From Apostichopus japonicus (lineage: Eukaryota; Echinodermata; Holothuroidea; Aspidochirotida; Stichopodidae), in contig NC_092580.1 in NCBI RefSeq assembly GCF_037975245.1, positions 5,678,501-5,742,500 on the forward strand: a DNA stretch of 64,000 bases, given 5' to 3'. Below, piece by piece: positions 12,520 through 27,500 of this stretch. Positions within the stretch are counted from its first letter, which is position 1. The number at the start of each line of letters is the position of its first letter. A model generated the notes under the pieces. It searched no databases, was not told the DNA's origin, and was given only the letters and a program-made list of their open reading frames with translations. The position numbers were made by a program, and so were the translations under genes.

Positions 12520-15500
12520 ATGGCGACTTACATTTGCAACCTACGAAATAAGATTATGAGAGGAGATTTTCTTACAGTTGCCCTGTTCCTGTCCTTCTTC
12601 TTTCAACATACTGCTGCAGATGATACTCGAAATGATGTTCATAATTTCCGGCAAAGTGACTTTCTGGATAAATTGGAAAGGGACTCAGAAAGATTTTTGA
12701 ATGCAGCGAACCCACAACACGGAAGTTCTGGGACTCCTGGGAGAGTTCGTCGTGCAACCGACGATAAAAATTGCCAGGTTATTCAAGAAAGTAAATTGAA
12801 GAAAGGTGTACATACCGTAAGCAGACACTGTATATTATAATTATATCTTACATTACGATATTTAAATTGGCTAAGTAGCCAATATTAACAGCTAACCAAA
12901 CATTTGACCTAGGCCTATGCCTAACGCTATAGGCTACTGATACCATACTACGCAGTACGAGTATCAATGTTATGAGAACGTAGCACTAAGTCAGACCTAT
13001 GTTACATGAACTTAGTTGCGATATACCACATAAGTTATACGGTAGAGTTTTGTTGATAGGAACAAAAGCTTTAGGGCTGTTATGCCAGGGAACCTCTTGT
13101 AAGGTAAGTTAGATAGGCCTACTTGATAGTTCATGTTTCTGTTATGGAAGTGGGGATGGGGGTAGGCTAGGGGGAGTTGCTTTCCACCACCTTTATTTTG
13201 TCACCATTACTTTTCTTAAAAGCATGCATTTTGATACAAGTAAGAACATAAACACATGATAGGCCTAAGTCTTTTTTTAAGTGATTGTCCATCAATGAAA
13301 CGTCATATTTTTGTTGCCAAAGATAAGCAAAGATTAAATGGGCTACTATTGGGGTGTTACTAAAACGAATGACAATTGCGTTGCACAAAGCGAATGACAA
13401 TATGTTGTACACACTAAAAAAATGCGTTGACTAAAACGAATGACAATAATGACAGCACAGACATTTGCTTCAACCGGATATCACAGTTCAGACATCGTGG
13501 GTATCTAGATCTAGTAAAGTACGGACAAGATAAAAACGCACCTTATAGTAAGCGAAATTGTAAGTCTGATATTAAAAAGTAAATTTAACGTCATTTTTCC
13601 GATATTAATTGTTAGAAACTAACAATACTATAATCTTGAAACGGCTTCAGTTATCTTTCTATATAAATCTATACAGAGGTAAAAAGCACAGCACTCAAGC
13701 GCATTCTCACACAAAATCTTTCCCTGTGGTTTCTATCCGTAAATTACACCAAAACCCTACAACCACGTAACATGCGATTTTCCTCCACATTTACTCCACT
13801 CCGTTAATCATTCTATCTCCACTCAACACTGTCCTTCGTTGTCATTCGTTGTCATTCGCTGTCATTCGCTGTCATTCGCTGTCATTCGCTGTCATTCGCA
13901 AATGATAATTTACCCTGTACAAAGTCAATTGTCATTCGGTCATTCGCTGTCATTCGTTTTAGTTTGTCCCCTACTATTGTAAGCCTGTACAGTCACTGGT
14001 GTGTTAGTCACTTCTTTTTTTTTCTTAGCCAGTGGCTAATATTGCTAAGTGATGGGAGCTATTCATCCAATCATTGGTGTAAAAAGACGGTTAAATAAGC
14101 ATTCCACTAGTTCTTCTTTTACAAGATAGCAGTTAAGAAAGCACTGCACTGTGCTTATTTCCCCGATCGTCGGTTCAATAAGGATGGCACTCGTACTTAT
14201 TAACTGATGATCAGGCAAACAAGAGATACTGTACACTGGTGCTTATTTTATACAATGCCTGGTTAAGTAAGGACTACTCATAAATTAAAATCTACATAAA
14301 TATATCTGATTTAAATCAAATAAATCTAAATTGCTTCTTTTTGGTTGTTTGCATAAGTTCTCAAATGATATAAAGAAATCATCAAACCTGAGGGAATAAA
14401 AACTCCATACCTCACAAATGTTTACAGCTTTGGAGAAAGGTACTTATTTGCATCATTTTTGATCTTCATGGCAGAAACTAACTGTGGTAGAAACTAACAG
14501 TGACTGGGTGAGGGTGAAGGGTCTCTGAAACATCACCATAATGAAATAAACCTATCATCTAACTAAGCCCTTCTTTTACCTTAGAACATGAACACACCCC
14601 AAATGTCAGAAGGTGGCTTTTGGGTGACCAGTGGAAACTGTAGAATGCCACACAACCTTTGAACTACCCAGAGGTTTCAAAAACATTGGCCTTGCACTCA
14701 ATTGTAACAATAGTACTAAATTCCCCATATTTCCTATTTCAGAGGGTTTTTGCATCTGGCTATATCATTTGTCAGTACTACTGGGTTTATATGAGTGCTC
14801 AATAGTGTGTCCTTGGGTGCCATACTTGCTGCTACAATTGTTTGATAGGAGATACGAGGGACAGATTACTTTTATCTTGCTAAATGCAGACTTCTTGAGC
14901 AGTACTTATTGTGTGGCTGTGGAGGCTAACAAAGGGGGATGATCTAAGGGACTTGGTGGTATGAAACTTATAAGAAAGCTGTGCTACTCATTAGAACCCC
15001 TCATCATGTGAAAAATACTATCTCTGTAGACTCTGTTACACGTAAATGGTTGGAAGACTTTTTTAAAGTCAAAAAACATTCTTGGTGGCTTATTATTTTT
15101 TATTATTATTATGATTACTATTATTTTAATGAGCAGGTGCTTATCAGGCAATGTCAGAAAATGAACCACTTCTCATATTGTTTTCTTATATTTCTGTTTC
15201 CACCATTGTAGTATGCATTCAATGACTCTAATGCGAATCTAGCATTGGTGTGGACAGGGGAACACGGTCAGGTAAGCTATCTCACAGTCTAGCATTTTCC
15301 ATAACAAGCTTTTTTTTTACTTTTTTTTTTATGGTGAGGTACCTGTACATTTTGGTGTTCGTTTGAGGATGTAAACTATATTCTCTTCCACCAACAATTG
15401 CATTACTTAAACTGGAATCTTATTTTTTTAATCATAATAGTTTTTTGTTGTTGTTATTTTTGCAAGTTTTTGTTTCTGGCCTTCTTCTGCCATGTATGGG

Positions 15501-18500
15501 AATCCTAGGACAATTTAATATTTGTAAAGGAGGGCTATAGGCAGCATTGAGTTCACTTTCCATGCACCTTATTATGCGTGTTGATTTAAGTCTCGCAGAA
15601 AATATTCAGAAAGTCAGAGCTGCTTATCGCCAGGAGTCATAACCTCTTCCTTAACCTTGAATTGTTTCATCTGATATATTTATGTGTGTGTGTGTGTGTG
15701 TGTACATATGACAACAACTTTAAATGTTGATACACAAATAACTGCAGGAGGCGAATATGTTTATTTTTTAATTTCTTCCTTTTCTTGGCATTTCAGAGCT
15801 TGCTGGCTTTAACCACCATGGAGTACTTCTTCTTTTCTGCTGAATCCCATGTTTGGGTCAGGTAAGCAGATCAAGGAAAGAATGTAGCTGGCATAACAGT
15901 AACATACTATTCACGAAAATGCAAAGATTGTAGCAGGTTTGGCACACAATACACCTTCAGTATCTTCAGCTCTTTAAAAGTCATCAGTACTGGCCCCAAA
16001 TTTACCACCGTAAATATATCTCTGGAAAGTATCAAACATACTTTCTCCGAAGTTTCTATGTTTCCTATTATTTCCAGACATCGGGAGCTTAACATTAGAC
16101 GTGGTGAAATGTCTCAATGAGAATAAATTCTTTGACAGTCGCAGTGAAATGCTTGTTGAAGTTGGATCATGGGTGACCATTATTTGACTTGACTAGCAAA
16201 TTCCCTGTATTAATCTCTGACATTCAATAAACACAAAAATCTCACACTGGGTAACTTTTTTCCACCACCCCCCCCCAGTCAAGTTTCGCTGTATTAATCT
16301 CTGACATTCAATGTGCACAAAAATCTCACACTGGGTATGTTTTTTTTCCACCCCCCCCCCCTCAGTTTCCAAATTCATATTCTATCAAAATTGATAAGTG
16401 TATGCAAAGATAAAAGCTGACAGCTATTTATAGTGGTTATTAAAGTTGTACAAGTAATCTGTACAGACCAGAAGCAGCCATATCTGTGTATTTTAAGTTT
16501 TCATTGTGCTCTGGTTGCAAAATGAGTGTGCCCTCCATCAAGTGCACAGCTCAGAGGTATTACATTGCTTTTCTAGCATATTTTGACATTGCTTTTCTAG
16601 CATATTTGGATGACCATTAAGATGAAAGAAATTCATAGAACCACAAACCTGTTAGCTCTGCAGGAATCTATATTTGGATGGTTTGTTCATTGTATGCTGA
16701 ACATTTCAAGTAGCTAGTTAAACATTCTGCATTTGTAGTTGTCAGTGCTCATCATCTTTATCTGATCATGCAATCTAGGCGGCATTTTGCAAAGCAAAAC
16801 TTCTCTGTAAAGTGATATGCAAGCGAGTGCTACAAAAAAATGCAAAGATGTAGAGAGCGGCATATGAAGACAAATGCTGAGCCTTATTCTGTATTTTTGT
16901 GATAAATCTGTTCAAAATGAAAACAGCAAAGTAAATTCCTGTGAACTTTTGCCCGGTTTCAAATAAATAAAGGTAACAATATATCAATAATCACTTTTTA
17001 ATTCTTTATTTGCTAACTCTCCCTGAGCTCCATTTTTGTGCCATATTATTATGATTATTATTATTATGATTATTGTGTTGCTGACATTATCCTTCACAGC
17101 CATGACTTTGGCAGGACATTTAAAAATGTTGATAAAAATCTCAACGGAGCCATCATAAAAGAACAACATGGATTATTGCGACACAGATCAAAGTATGAGA
17201 AGGTGAGTTATGCCTACCTCCTCCCCCCCTCCCCCTCCATTTTGTATTATCCAGTATGAGAACAGGAGAGGGGGAAGGGAAGGGGAAGGGAAGGGGAAGA
17301 ATGTTAAAGAATCATTAGCCTGAGCATGAAAGTTTTAGTCTTGAGCGTTTTGAAGTAAAGAGAAAGTTTCTCTGGTAAATTTAATACAGTGAACAACACA
17401 AACTTATTATTATTTGTTTGATTTTTTGCCAGAGGCAAAAGGAATGTATGCGATGGTGATGGCGTGTGTATGTGACACTTGCCTGTAAACATGGTAACTC
17501 AAAGAGTAAATGGTGGATTGACTTTATGCTTGGTATGTGGATCCGTCTTTTTGAGTACAAGAAGTCTGTTGTTTTCGGTGAAGTTCAATGGTCATTTGGA
17601 GTCAACAGAGGTCCAAAGTCTGAAAATTTTGATCTGCTTCAGTGTTCATGTATACTCTTGCTTTAAACTTCCTTATCAGTTTTCACTCTCTGAGCTTCAC
17701 TGGGTCAACAGGTTATCTCAAATGGGCACAAACTGGCTAAAGGGGTTCAAAAAGGATATCTCAAATGGTGGAAAAATTGGCCAATGTCTCAAAAATATTT
17801 CACAGTGTATAAACAAAGTCATTTACCTCTCAACAACTATTAAAGGGATTTTCTAGCTCAAAATTGGTAAAATGTGTCTATATTTCACATAGGAAGGTCT
17901 CTTCTTTCTGGATATTGAAACATTTTTATTTTAAATTCTATACTGTAAAATCCTGAATAATATGGTTGATGCCCACAAGGCATTGCTATTTGTATAAAAT
18001 TGTTTGGCAAGGAATCACAAAGCTAGCTGGCTTTCTGGTTGTTATTATTATTATTATTATTATATGACTCTAGTAGGTCAAGAACAATATCAGAGTTTCC
18101 TTACATTGTTTATTACATTAACTATTGTGAAGGTTGAGAGGAGAGGCAATGGCCCTATGGAGGGATAGTTGGGTATACTTAACCATGAATTCCATCCAAC
18201 TGCAACCCCCCCCCCCACCATACCCTCCCCCCACCCACCCACCCACCCACCGTACCCATCAGCCTTGGTTATTGGTTACTGCTGCATCTATTACTTTTGT
18301 AGGTCATACTGGTGGCTTATCCTGAAACAGAGGACCCATATAAAACCAAGCTCTACATAACAGAAGATGGAGGCCGCAGCTTTGAAGAGGTTGACATCCC
18401 CTTCAGCCCAGATGGACAAATCGTTCCAAGTGAAGGGAATGATGATTGGATCCTTGCTCATTCCGTCAATCAAGATGTAAGAGCCATACTAAAGCTATTA

Positions 18501-21500
18501 GTACTCTGGTTTTTGTTTGGTTAATTGAATTGGTTGGGGTGAAAGGTCAAATGTAAAAGCAGTTCTCTTTGTCAGTGGTTATTTTGATATCATTGTTAAT
18601 TTACAATCTCACTGAGAAAATGAGCCTCTGGATCCCGTTGGTGCTCAGGTTGTGCTAGTATTCTCTGCGTGCTCTCAAGATATTTGGACTGGCTTGGAAT
18701 CACCTTTGGCAACAGATTGGGCTCACCTGTAAAAAAGAATATCCAGAGGAAAATATATGTTTGACAAATGAAAGAAGAAGATAAACTGAAGCATCCTGGT
18801 GAAATTAGCCTGCCATTCCTATGTTTACCTATGAAATCTAGTCTGTACCGCAAGTGAACTTGAAGCAAACAGGCGGGTATGATGATGTCAAAGATTCACA
18901 CTGACAGATTTGTTCTATGTTCTATTTTAAAATCTCCATCCCATTTTATTCAAACTTTGGATGCATTAACAACATATAGATACAGTACAGCCACTGGGTT
19001 ATTGGTAACTTCACATCCCTTATGAAAGCAATGTTAGAAACATTTCCAATATCATATTGAAACAGTAATGTGAAAAACTCAAGAAAACAAAACAATTTGC
19101 TGTCAGTGTACATCTGTGACATCACACCCAATTCACTTTCAGTGTACATCTGTGACATCACACCCAATTCACCCTCAGTGTTCATCTGTGACATCACACC
19201 CAATTCACTGTTAGTGTACATCTGTGACATCACACCCAATTCGCTGTCACTACATCTGTGATATCACACCCAGTTCACTGTTAGTGTACATCTGTGACAT
19301 CATACCCAATTCACTGTCAGTTGGCATCTGTGTCTTCACACCCAATTCACTGTCACTGTACATCTGTGATATCACACCCAATTCGTTGTCACTGTACATC
19401 TGTGACATTACACTTATTTTGGTACAAAACATTTCAAGATGACTAATCTTGAAGATGATACGTAGGAATTGAATTCAAATTACGTAAGTGCTAGAATATA
19501 TTTGTCTTCCATTGGTCAAAAATAATTGTTTTCTCTAGACTTTCCTTTGAAATTGATTAGTTCTGTCAATGTGTGTGATATTGTAAAGGCAATATGGAAA
19601 CAGTTTCACTTGAAATGCACAATCACTAACACCCTGCTGCACTATCTTTCCATCTTATTTCAGAAGAGAAAAATTATACATATCACCACTAGCTAGTTCC
19701 ACAAAATACGAAAAGCTGCACTCTTTGACTGCAGATCATAACGATACCACAAGTTGATGACTCATGGTTTTCATATTTTCATTTGTAATCATTTGAAAAA
19801 GAGATCTTTTGAAACATGTTTATGAATGTTTAAGTCACACTTTCACACAATCATGTGACTTCAATTCAGAGATTTTAAGCATTGTAGGTATCACACATTA
19901 CGACCGATGTCACAGCTCCATCCGTTTAAATCATGGAGAGCCCCATTGTAAAGGGAACATTTGTTTATACAAATAGACAATATTAATAATATTACAAAAA
20001 AGTACAGAAAGTTGAGTGAAACCAAGCACTTAAGTTGTCATCTAGTTAACTTTTTTAATTGCTTGGATTTTGAAAATAGTAACTAAATGCCTACTTTAAA
20101 AAATGTTTTTAGTCATTCATCCCTCTTCCTTAAACTCTTCTCTCTCTTTTCAATAGTATAAACTCTGGTTTTCCGAAGATTTTGGTAAACACTGGCGTAG
20201 CGTGAAGGACAATGTTATAGAATATACTTGGGGAACCAAGCAACAGAAAACAGAAAATTTCATATTATTGTCCATGATGGATGCCAAGAAACGATTAGAT
20301 CACCCATACCAGGGTAAGTTTGCTGAGAAATAACAGAATTTTTGTGTGTGTGATGACTGTTGAGTTCATTTATAGTATCGAAAATTATGTAGAGTATTAG
20401 GAATGGTTCTGCGGTTGTAACAATTGCAGTGCTTCTCAGGAAGTAAAGGAGTGCCTGTTGTTTTCTAAGGGGTGAGGGGGGGACAGTAGGGAGGTGGAAA
20501 TGTGATATGGGGTGTAAGGATAATCCATTAAACTGTGTTCTTTGTTCTAGTAAAACTGAACAAGTTATATTGAGCCATGAAGTGGATAGGTGGACTGTGT
20601 TTGTGTAATAAATGTGCGTAAAAAAGTGGTCATGTCTTACAACCGTAATCCAGTTCCAACAAGATTCACTTGTGCAAATGCTACAAGAGCACCTATCAAG
20701 TTTTAAGGGTGCTTTGTTTATAGCCTCAAAAACCCCGATTCGTATATTCTTGTTATGAACTATCACATTGACATTTTAGCTTTATGGATAGAAATGTGAT
20801 GTTAGGTTAACCAAGAAAACAAAAAATACTTTCATAATAGTTTCATAATCTGTAATAGCTATCATATTGAATGCCTAGTTTAATTTAAGTACTAGTATTT
20901 CTTCATTATAATCTCTGCATTTTCAGATGTGACTCTCACCCTATACAAGATGGACCCTGATGGCAATCATATTACAAGTAATGATCAGTTTTCTACTTAT
21001 TGTTCATGCGTTTGATCTTGTAACTGTTTTAGGCTTGTTTATAAGTGCTAGGAGATTTATTGATATGATTTAACCCCTATTCACTTCTTTATTGGGAGGT
21101 ATGCTGATCTAAACAGAAATTATGTTTATGCTGATATAGCAGAAAAGTAGATTTATAGATAAATTCATCTGCTCCTAATTGCTAGTGCTGTCCCATGGTT
21201 GTTCTATCAGAGTCAGTATTTTATTTTATTACTTATACTAGACCTTTAAGACCAAAAATAACTAGAAAACTGCATTCTTATTTAAAAAAGTTACCAAAAT
21301 TGAGGCAAAATGCTGGTGTCAGTGAAGAATTATGTTCTGTAAAGAGTAGTAGGATAGAATGCATTAAGTAGATAGTCCTTAATGCATGTTAGTGTCGCTT
21401 TCCAGTGGCTCACCCGACGATTCATTTACCCCTGACCGTTATGAATTTACCTCCGCAGCTTTGAAAGAGAATATTTACAACTTTGGCAGTCAAGGAAAGT

Positions 21501-24500
21501 TCCTCTTTGTTGCCACAGATGAAGAGGGAGCAAAGACAAAGGTATCTTTGGTGACTTCTTCTTCTTCTTGTCAAAATCAGATGTTTGACAGCTCTCTTCT
21601 AAAGATCATTTCAAGATGGAAATAAGCTATAATTGAGTGTAAATTGTGGAAATATTGGAGGTTCTGTTGAGTTCCTTATGAGTTACGTGAGTAGGAAATG
21701 TATGTATAGGGATATTTAAGAAAGACCACACATTAGCTTGTACTTAAGCCGGTCTGACATGAGGTTCATGCAGGCATTCTTTTAGTTTGCTATTTCCAGG
21801 ATTCAGTCTTGTTTATATATAAATATATATATATATAAATATCCGTTCTTTAACTAATCTTAATCATTTTAAAAGGGATTTGAAAACACATATTTTTTAA
21901 ATATTTAATATGAACACTTTATACTTGTATTGTAATGTAAATATTTGCTTTTATGTTTTAATTATTCCTTTTTATTCTTTGTACTGCTATTTTTAGTTAC
22001 CTGGGGCAATTTTTTGTATTGTTTGATATCTTTTAGGTATATATTTCTGTACAGCGCTTTGAGATTTTAAAGGAAAGCGCTTTATAAATAGCACATATTA
22101 TTATTATTGTTTAAATTCTGTACTATCATTTTCATATCATTCTTCAGAACAAGATGAAAGTCTTGCACATATCCACTGATGGGGGCAATTCATGGAACCT
22201 GGCACAAATACCGGGTATCTATGGCGATATGGTAAGTTTAAGCTGCTATCTCGAAATGTTTACCCATGAGTACCCACCCTCACATACATGAAGATGCAAA
22301 AAACAATCAGAAATATAACCAAAAACAAAAGAGAATTTCTTTCATTGTGAGAAAAACTAGATCATTCAAGCTAATGAACTGTGTCTTTGTGGGAGTGTTG
22401 TGGCATGGAAATTAACCAAACCAATGCTGTAAAGAACTAATGAATGATTTACTATATGCATTGTACATGTAACAACGAGGTAAATGAATCTGGAGGATTC
22501 ATGTCAATTGGGTGCGCGCGTACCATGTATGGAGGGTCATGTGATGTGTTCCAGGGTGGTACTATACTGATATTTCTCTGTAGCAGTTCGAGAACAGTGT
22601 TAGTGACTTCGTGAAAGATTGGTCGGTTCGGAAATGGGAACTAACGGCATAAGAAGATACTGGTACTTCAGGCCTACGAAATAGTGCTAATATGCTAACG
22701 TTCAACCTTATTCTCTTGAAGGAAGGCAGGCTTTCTACATAATCTTACTTATTAATACAGCTCTAGGGGCAAGCTTTGTCTACACGCTATAAGTGAATGT
22801 AGAAATGGGAAATGTGGGGAAATGTTTAGTTCAGTGCAACTACGGAATTCTCCATGGAACAGAGCCTAATGCTGCTTGACGGGAATATAGCTATCACGTT
22901 AGGCTACAGGCACGGTTATTGCTAGGTAACGGGTGTCGTCTGCTGCCCTAAGCACGCAAACACATTTACGTACTAGCTGGGTGAAATCATCATGCGTAAT
23001 AGGGAGAGTAGTATATTAGTACCACCCTGGAACACATCACATGACCCTCCATACATGGTATGCGCGTACGCGCGTATTTACTGTGTGATAGTTTCTCCAG
23101 ATTCATTTACCTCGTTGACATGTAATGTATGAGGGTGCATGTAGTTTATATGTTTAACTACTATAAGATTTGAATTCATTCCTTTCAGTTCTTTTCTGTA
23201 TTGGATATGAGCGAAGGAATGATCTTTCTACATGTCGATGACTATGGCGGTAAGTAGTACTGTCTGTTACATATCACTATTTTAACATCATCAAAGTCAT
23301 GTTGAAATTAACAAGGATGTAGGGTTCAGTATTTAAGACATATTTTTTAAAAGACCGGTCGTCCTTTCCAAGAAATGCACGGTTCTTTTGGATAGTTTTC
23401 AAAGCAGAATATAGCACAACCATCTTTCTTTGTCAATGGATTCAAATTCATAAGAAGGCATTGTTATTATGACAAAATATTGGTGGCCTTATCCCCCCTC
23501 CCAAAGTAGCTACTCCCCTGCTTCAGGATGGTGGCTGTATCCCTCCATGTAGCTACTCCCCTGATTCAGAATTATTTCAGTGGCCATATCCCCCTCTCAC
23601 TTAGCTACTCCACTTCTTCAGGATGGTGGTTGTATCCCTCACGTAGCTATTCCCTGCTAATCCCTGCTTCAGGGATTATATCATTCACAGAAGATTCCAT
23701 CCATGTAACTAGTGAAAGTAACACATATAGTACAAACCTGTAGCATGTAAGACTATATTCACACTATTCAGTGATATGAACTAGTTGTTAGGAGTTCCAC
23801 ACTGATCTGTATCATTCTATTCATCTACAGATACTGGCTCCGGCAAACTCTACACATCTGATGCAGATGGAATTATCTACTCTCTATCCTTGGATAAACA
23901 TTTGGTATTATTCCTTTTTTTTTTTTTTTTTTCCAAATCTCTTTCACTGATTTTGTTGATGCATTTTAGTATTTGCTTGTCATTTAAAGCCATTGATTTG
24001 TGAAGCCACCATGCAAAATTTATGTAGAATATAATAAATACCATCTCTGGATGAATAGCAAAGTTGTTTTCCTGGTCTTTTGCTTATATGGTTCCTTTGA
24101 AGGATTTAGTTTGTCACATAGTGGTTCAGAAATTAAAAAGACATTTCTAAAACTAATCACACTTCTTCATATCCCATTATGAGATTAGTTCTTTATTTTG
24201 TACAGTTTCCTAATGGTGAATCGGTGACAGATTTTTATAAAGTCCAGAGCATGCGCGGAGTGTACATGGCCAGCCAGGAAGATCCTGACAATGGTGTCCA
24301 TACCATGATAACGTTTGACCGAGGAGGGGAGTGGGATTACGTGGAAGCTCCCCAAGGAATGAATTGTCAGGATGGAGTAGAGGTGAGAATACGAACACAG
24401 GATTCCATAGTTATGGGTCTTGCATCCTCTGAAAGTGTTTTTGAAATGCATGTGTTAATTCTATCTTAGCTGATGCAACATTGTGATATCAAGAGAGGCT

Positions 24501-27500
24501 CAGAGGATCAATAAGATGCTACATGTAATGTTACAAGGAATACTTTAGAGGTATTTGTTGCCATCAAGAAATACAATATTTGTAAAATTCTATGTAGATT
24601 GGTTCACAGGTGTGTTGCTGTTAATAGATACGTAATATTTTGGAATGTGTCGCATAATAGAGGCTCAGTTATCTGTCAAAATTGTTAAATATGAAATACT
24701 TGTAGTGTTTCATTTAGAACGCTGAGATGTGTGTTGCTGACAGTCAAAGCAGAGTTTCTGAAATGTAACATGAAGCAGCTCAAGATGTGTGTATAAGTGT
24801 CAATAGACACAAATAATTTGTAATAACGATAATGAAATATTGTACGGAGATTATAAATGGTACCGAGTTTCATTAAATCAATAATTACCTGCAACGTTTA
24901 CATGGAGAAGTGAAACTATTTTGTAACCGACATTCACATTCATTTTGTATATTTCTGATCTTCTTTTAGACCTGTAAGTTACAAATCCATAATAGATACA
25001 GCCAACAACGAGGTATTAAGGTTCCATCAATACCTCTTAGTATTCCTCAAGCTCCTGGTCTGATTCTTGCCCATGGTAAGTAATATGACATACATGTATT
25101 TGCCTGGAAAACCCATTCTTTTGTGTATTAGAGGGTTTCTAGCTAGATATAGTCCTGTTGTTGCTATGGTTGTGTTGTGCTACATGCAGCTGTAGATATA
25201 ACTAGCTATATTCTATTTACTGGTGCTAGAGTAATGTTACATGGTGGGGGTTGAAATGATATGTAGCTAATTTTCATAACTGAATGCAACCAATATAACT
25301 AGTCAATATTTTGGATGAAGCAATTTTAAGTACATCCCATCTTGTTTGAATAAATGAGTTAATTTGTTGAAATTGATCTGTTAGGTAATGTTGCAGACGG
25401 TTTAACTGAAACAGAACCAGATGTGTTTGTGACCAGTGACGGGGGATACACATGGATGAAGGCTCGGGATGGACCTCATCAGTATGCCATCACAAACTTT
25501 GGAGGACTTTTGATAGCTATCCCAAAAACTGATGATACAACAGACACTGTTGTGTAAGTATTAATGATATAAACATTGCAGGGTATTGTAGCAACACTAG
25601 ACTAAATGTAGGGTAGAATCATTAGAGATCACACTACACTCAATGTAGGATAGAATCATTAGAGATCACACTACACTCAATGTAGGATAGAATCATTAGA
25701 GATCACACTACACTCAATGTAGGATAGAATCATTAGAGATCACACTACACTCAATGTAGGATAGAATCATTAGAGATCACAGTACACTCAATGTAGGATA
25801 GAACCATTAGAGATCACACTACACTCAATGTAGGATAGAATCATTAGAGATCACACTACACTCAATGTAGGATAGAACCATTAGAGATCACACTACACTC
25901 AATGTAGGATAGAATCATTAGAGATCACACTACACTCAATGTAGGATAGAATCATTAGAGATCACACTACACTCAATGTAGGATAGAATCATTAGAGATC
26001 ACAGTACACTCAATGTAGGATAGAACCATTAGAGATCACACTACACTCAATGTAGGATAGAATCATTAGAGATCACACTACACTCAATGTAGGATAGAAC
26101 CATTAGAGATCACACTACACTCAATGTAGGATAGAATCATTAGAGATCACACTACACTCAATGTAGGATAGAACCATTAGAGATCACACTACACTCAATG
26201 TAGGATAGAATCATTAGAGATCACACTACACTCAATGTAAGATAGAATCATTAGAGATCACACTACACTCAATGTAGGATAGAATCATTAGAGATCACAC
26301 TACACTCAATGTAGGATAGAATCATTAGAGATCACACTACACTCAATGTAGGATAGAATCATTAGAGATCACACTACACTCAATGTAGGATAGAATCATT
26401 AGAGTTCACACTACACTCAATGTAGGATAGAATCATTAGAGATCACACTACACTCAATGTAAGATAGAATCATTAGAGATCACACTACACTCAATGTAGG
26501 ATAGAATCATTAGAGATCACACTACACTCAATGTAGGATAGAATCATTAGAGATCACACTACACTCAATGTAGGATAGAATCATTAGAGATCACACTACA
26601 CTCAATGTAGGATAGAATCATTAGAGATCACACTACACTCAATGTAGGATAGAATCATTAGAGATCACACTACACTCAATGTAGGATAGAATCATTAGAG
26701 ATCACACTACACTCAATGTAGGATAGAATCATTAGAGATCACACTACACTCAATGTAGGATAGAATCATTAGAGATCACACTACACTCAATGTAGGATAG
26801 AATCATTAGAGATCACACTACACTCAATGTAGGATAGAATCATTAGAGATCACACTACACTCAATGTAGGATAGAATCATTAGAGATCACACTACACTCA
26901 ATGTAGGATAGAATCATTAGAGATCACACTACACTCAATGTAGGATAGAATCATTAGAGATCACACTACACTCAATGTAAGATAGAATCATTAGAGATCA
27001 CACTACACTCAATGTAGGATAGAATCATTAGAGATCACACTACACTCAATGTAGGATAGAATCATTAGAGATCACACTACACTCAATGTAGGATAGAATC
27101 ATTAGAGATCACACTACACTCAATGTAGGATAGAATCATTAGAGATCACACTACACTCAATGTAGGATAGAATCATTAGAGATCACACTACACTCAATGT
27201 AGGATAGAATCATTAGAGATCACACTACACTCAATGTAGGATAGAATCATTAGAGATCACACTACACTCAATGTAGGATAGAATCATTAGAGATCACACT
27301 ACACTCAATGTAGGATAGAATCATTAGAGATCACACTACACTCAATGTAGGATAGAATCATTAGAGATCACACTACACTCAATGTAGGATAGAACCATTA
27401 GAGATCACACTACACTCAATGTAGGATAGAATCATTAGAGATCACACTACACTCAATGTAAGATAGAATCATTAGAGATCACACTACACTCAATGTGAGA

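Noticed and set aside
14150-14240. Possible tRNA because of a GGTTCAA box
   Set aside because: No paired acceptor, D or anticodon arms could be folded around it.
17479-17856. 125-codon frame in sortilin intron 4
   Set aside because: It starts without context, matches no sortilin segment, and the flanking exons already join in phase without it.
20260-20766. 168-codon minus-strand frame overlapping sortilin exon 6
   Set aside because: It overlaps a conserved coding exon on the other strand, has low-complexity composition and no recognised domain.
21393-21405. Alternative sortilin exon 8 acceptor at TTTCCAG (21405)
   Set aside because: It looks stronger by pyrimidine content but breaks the reading frame; the TTAG site at 21392 keeps the frame and the total length divisible by three.
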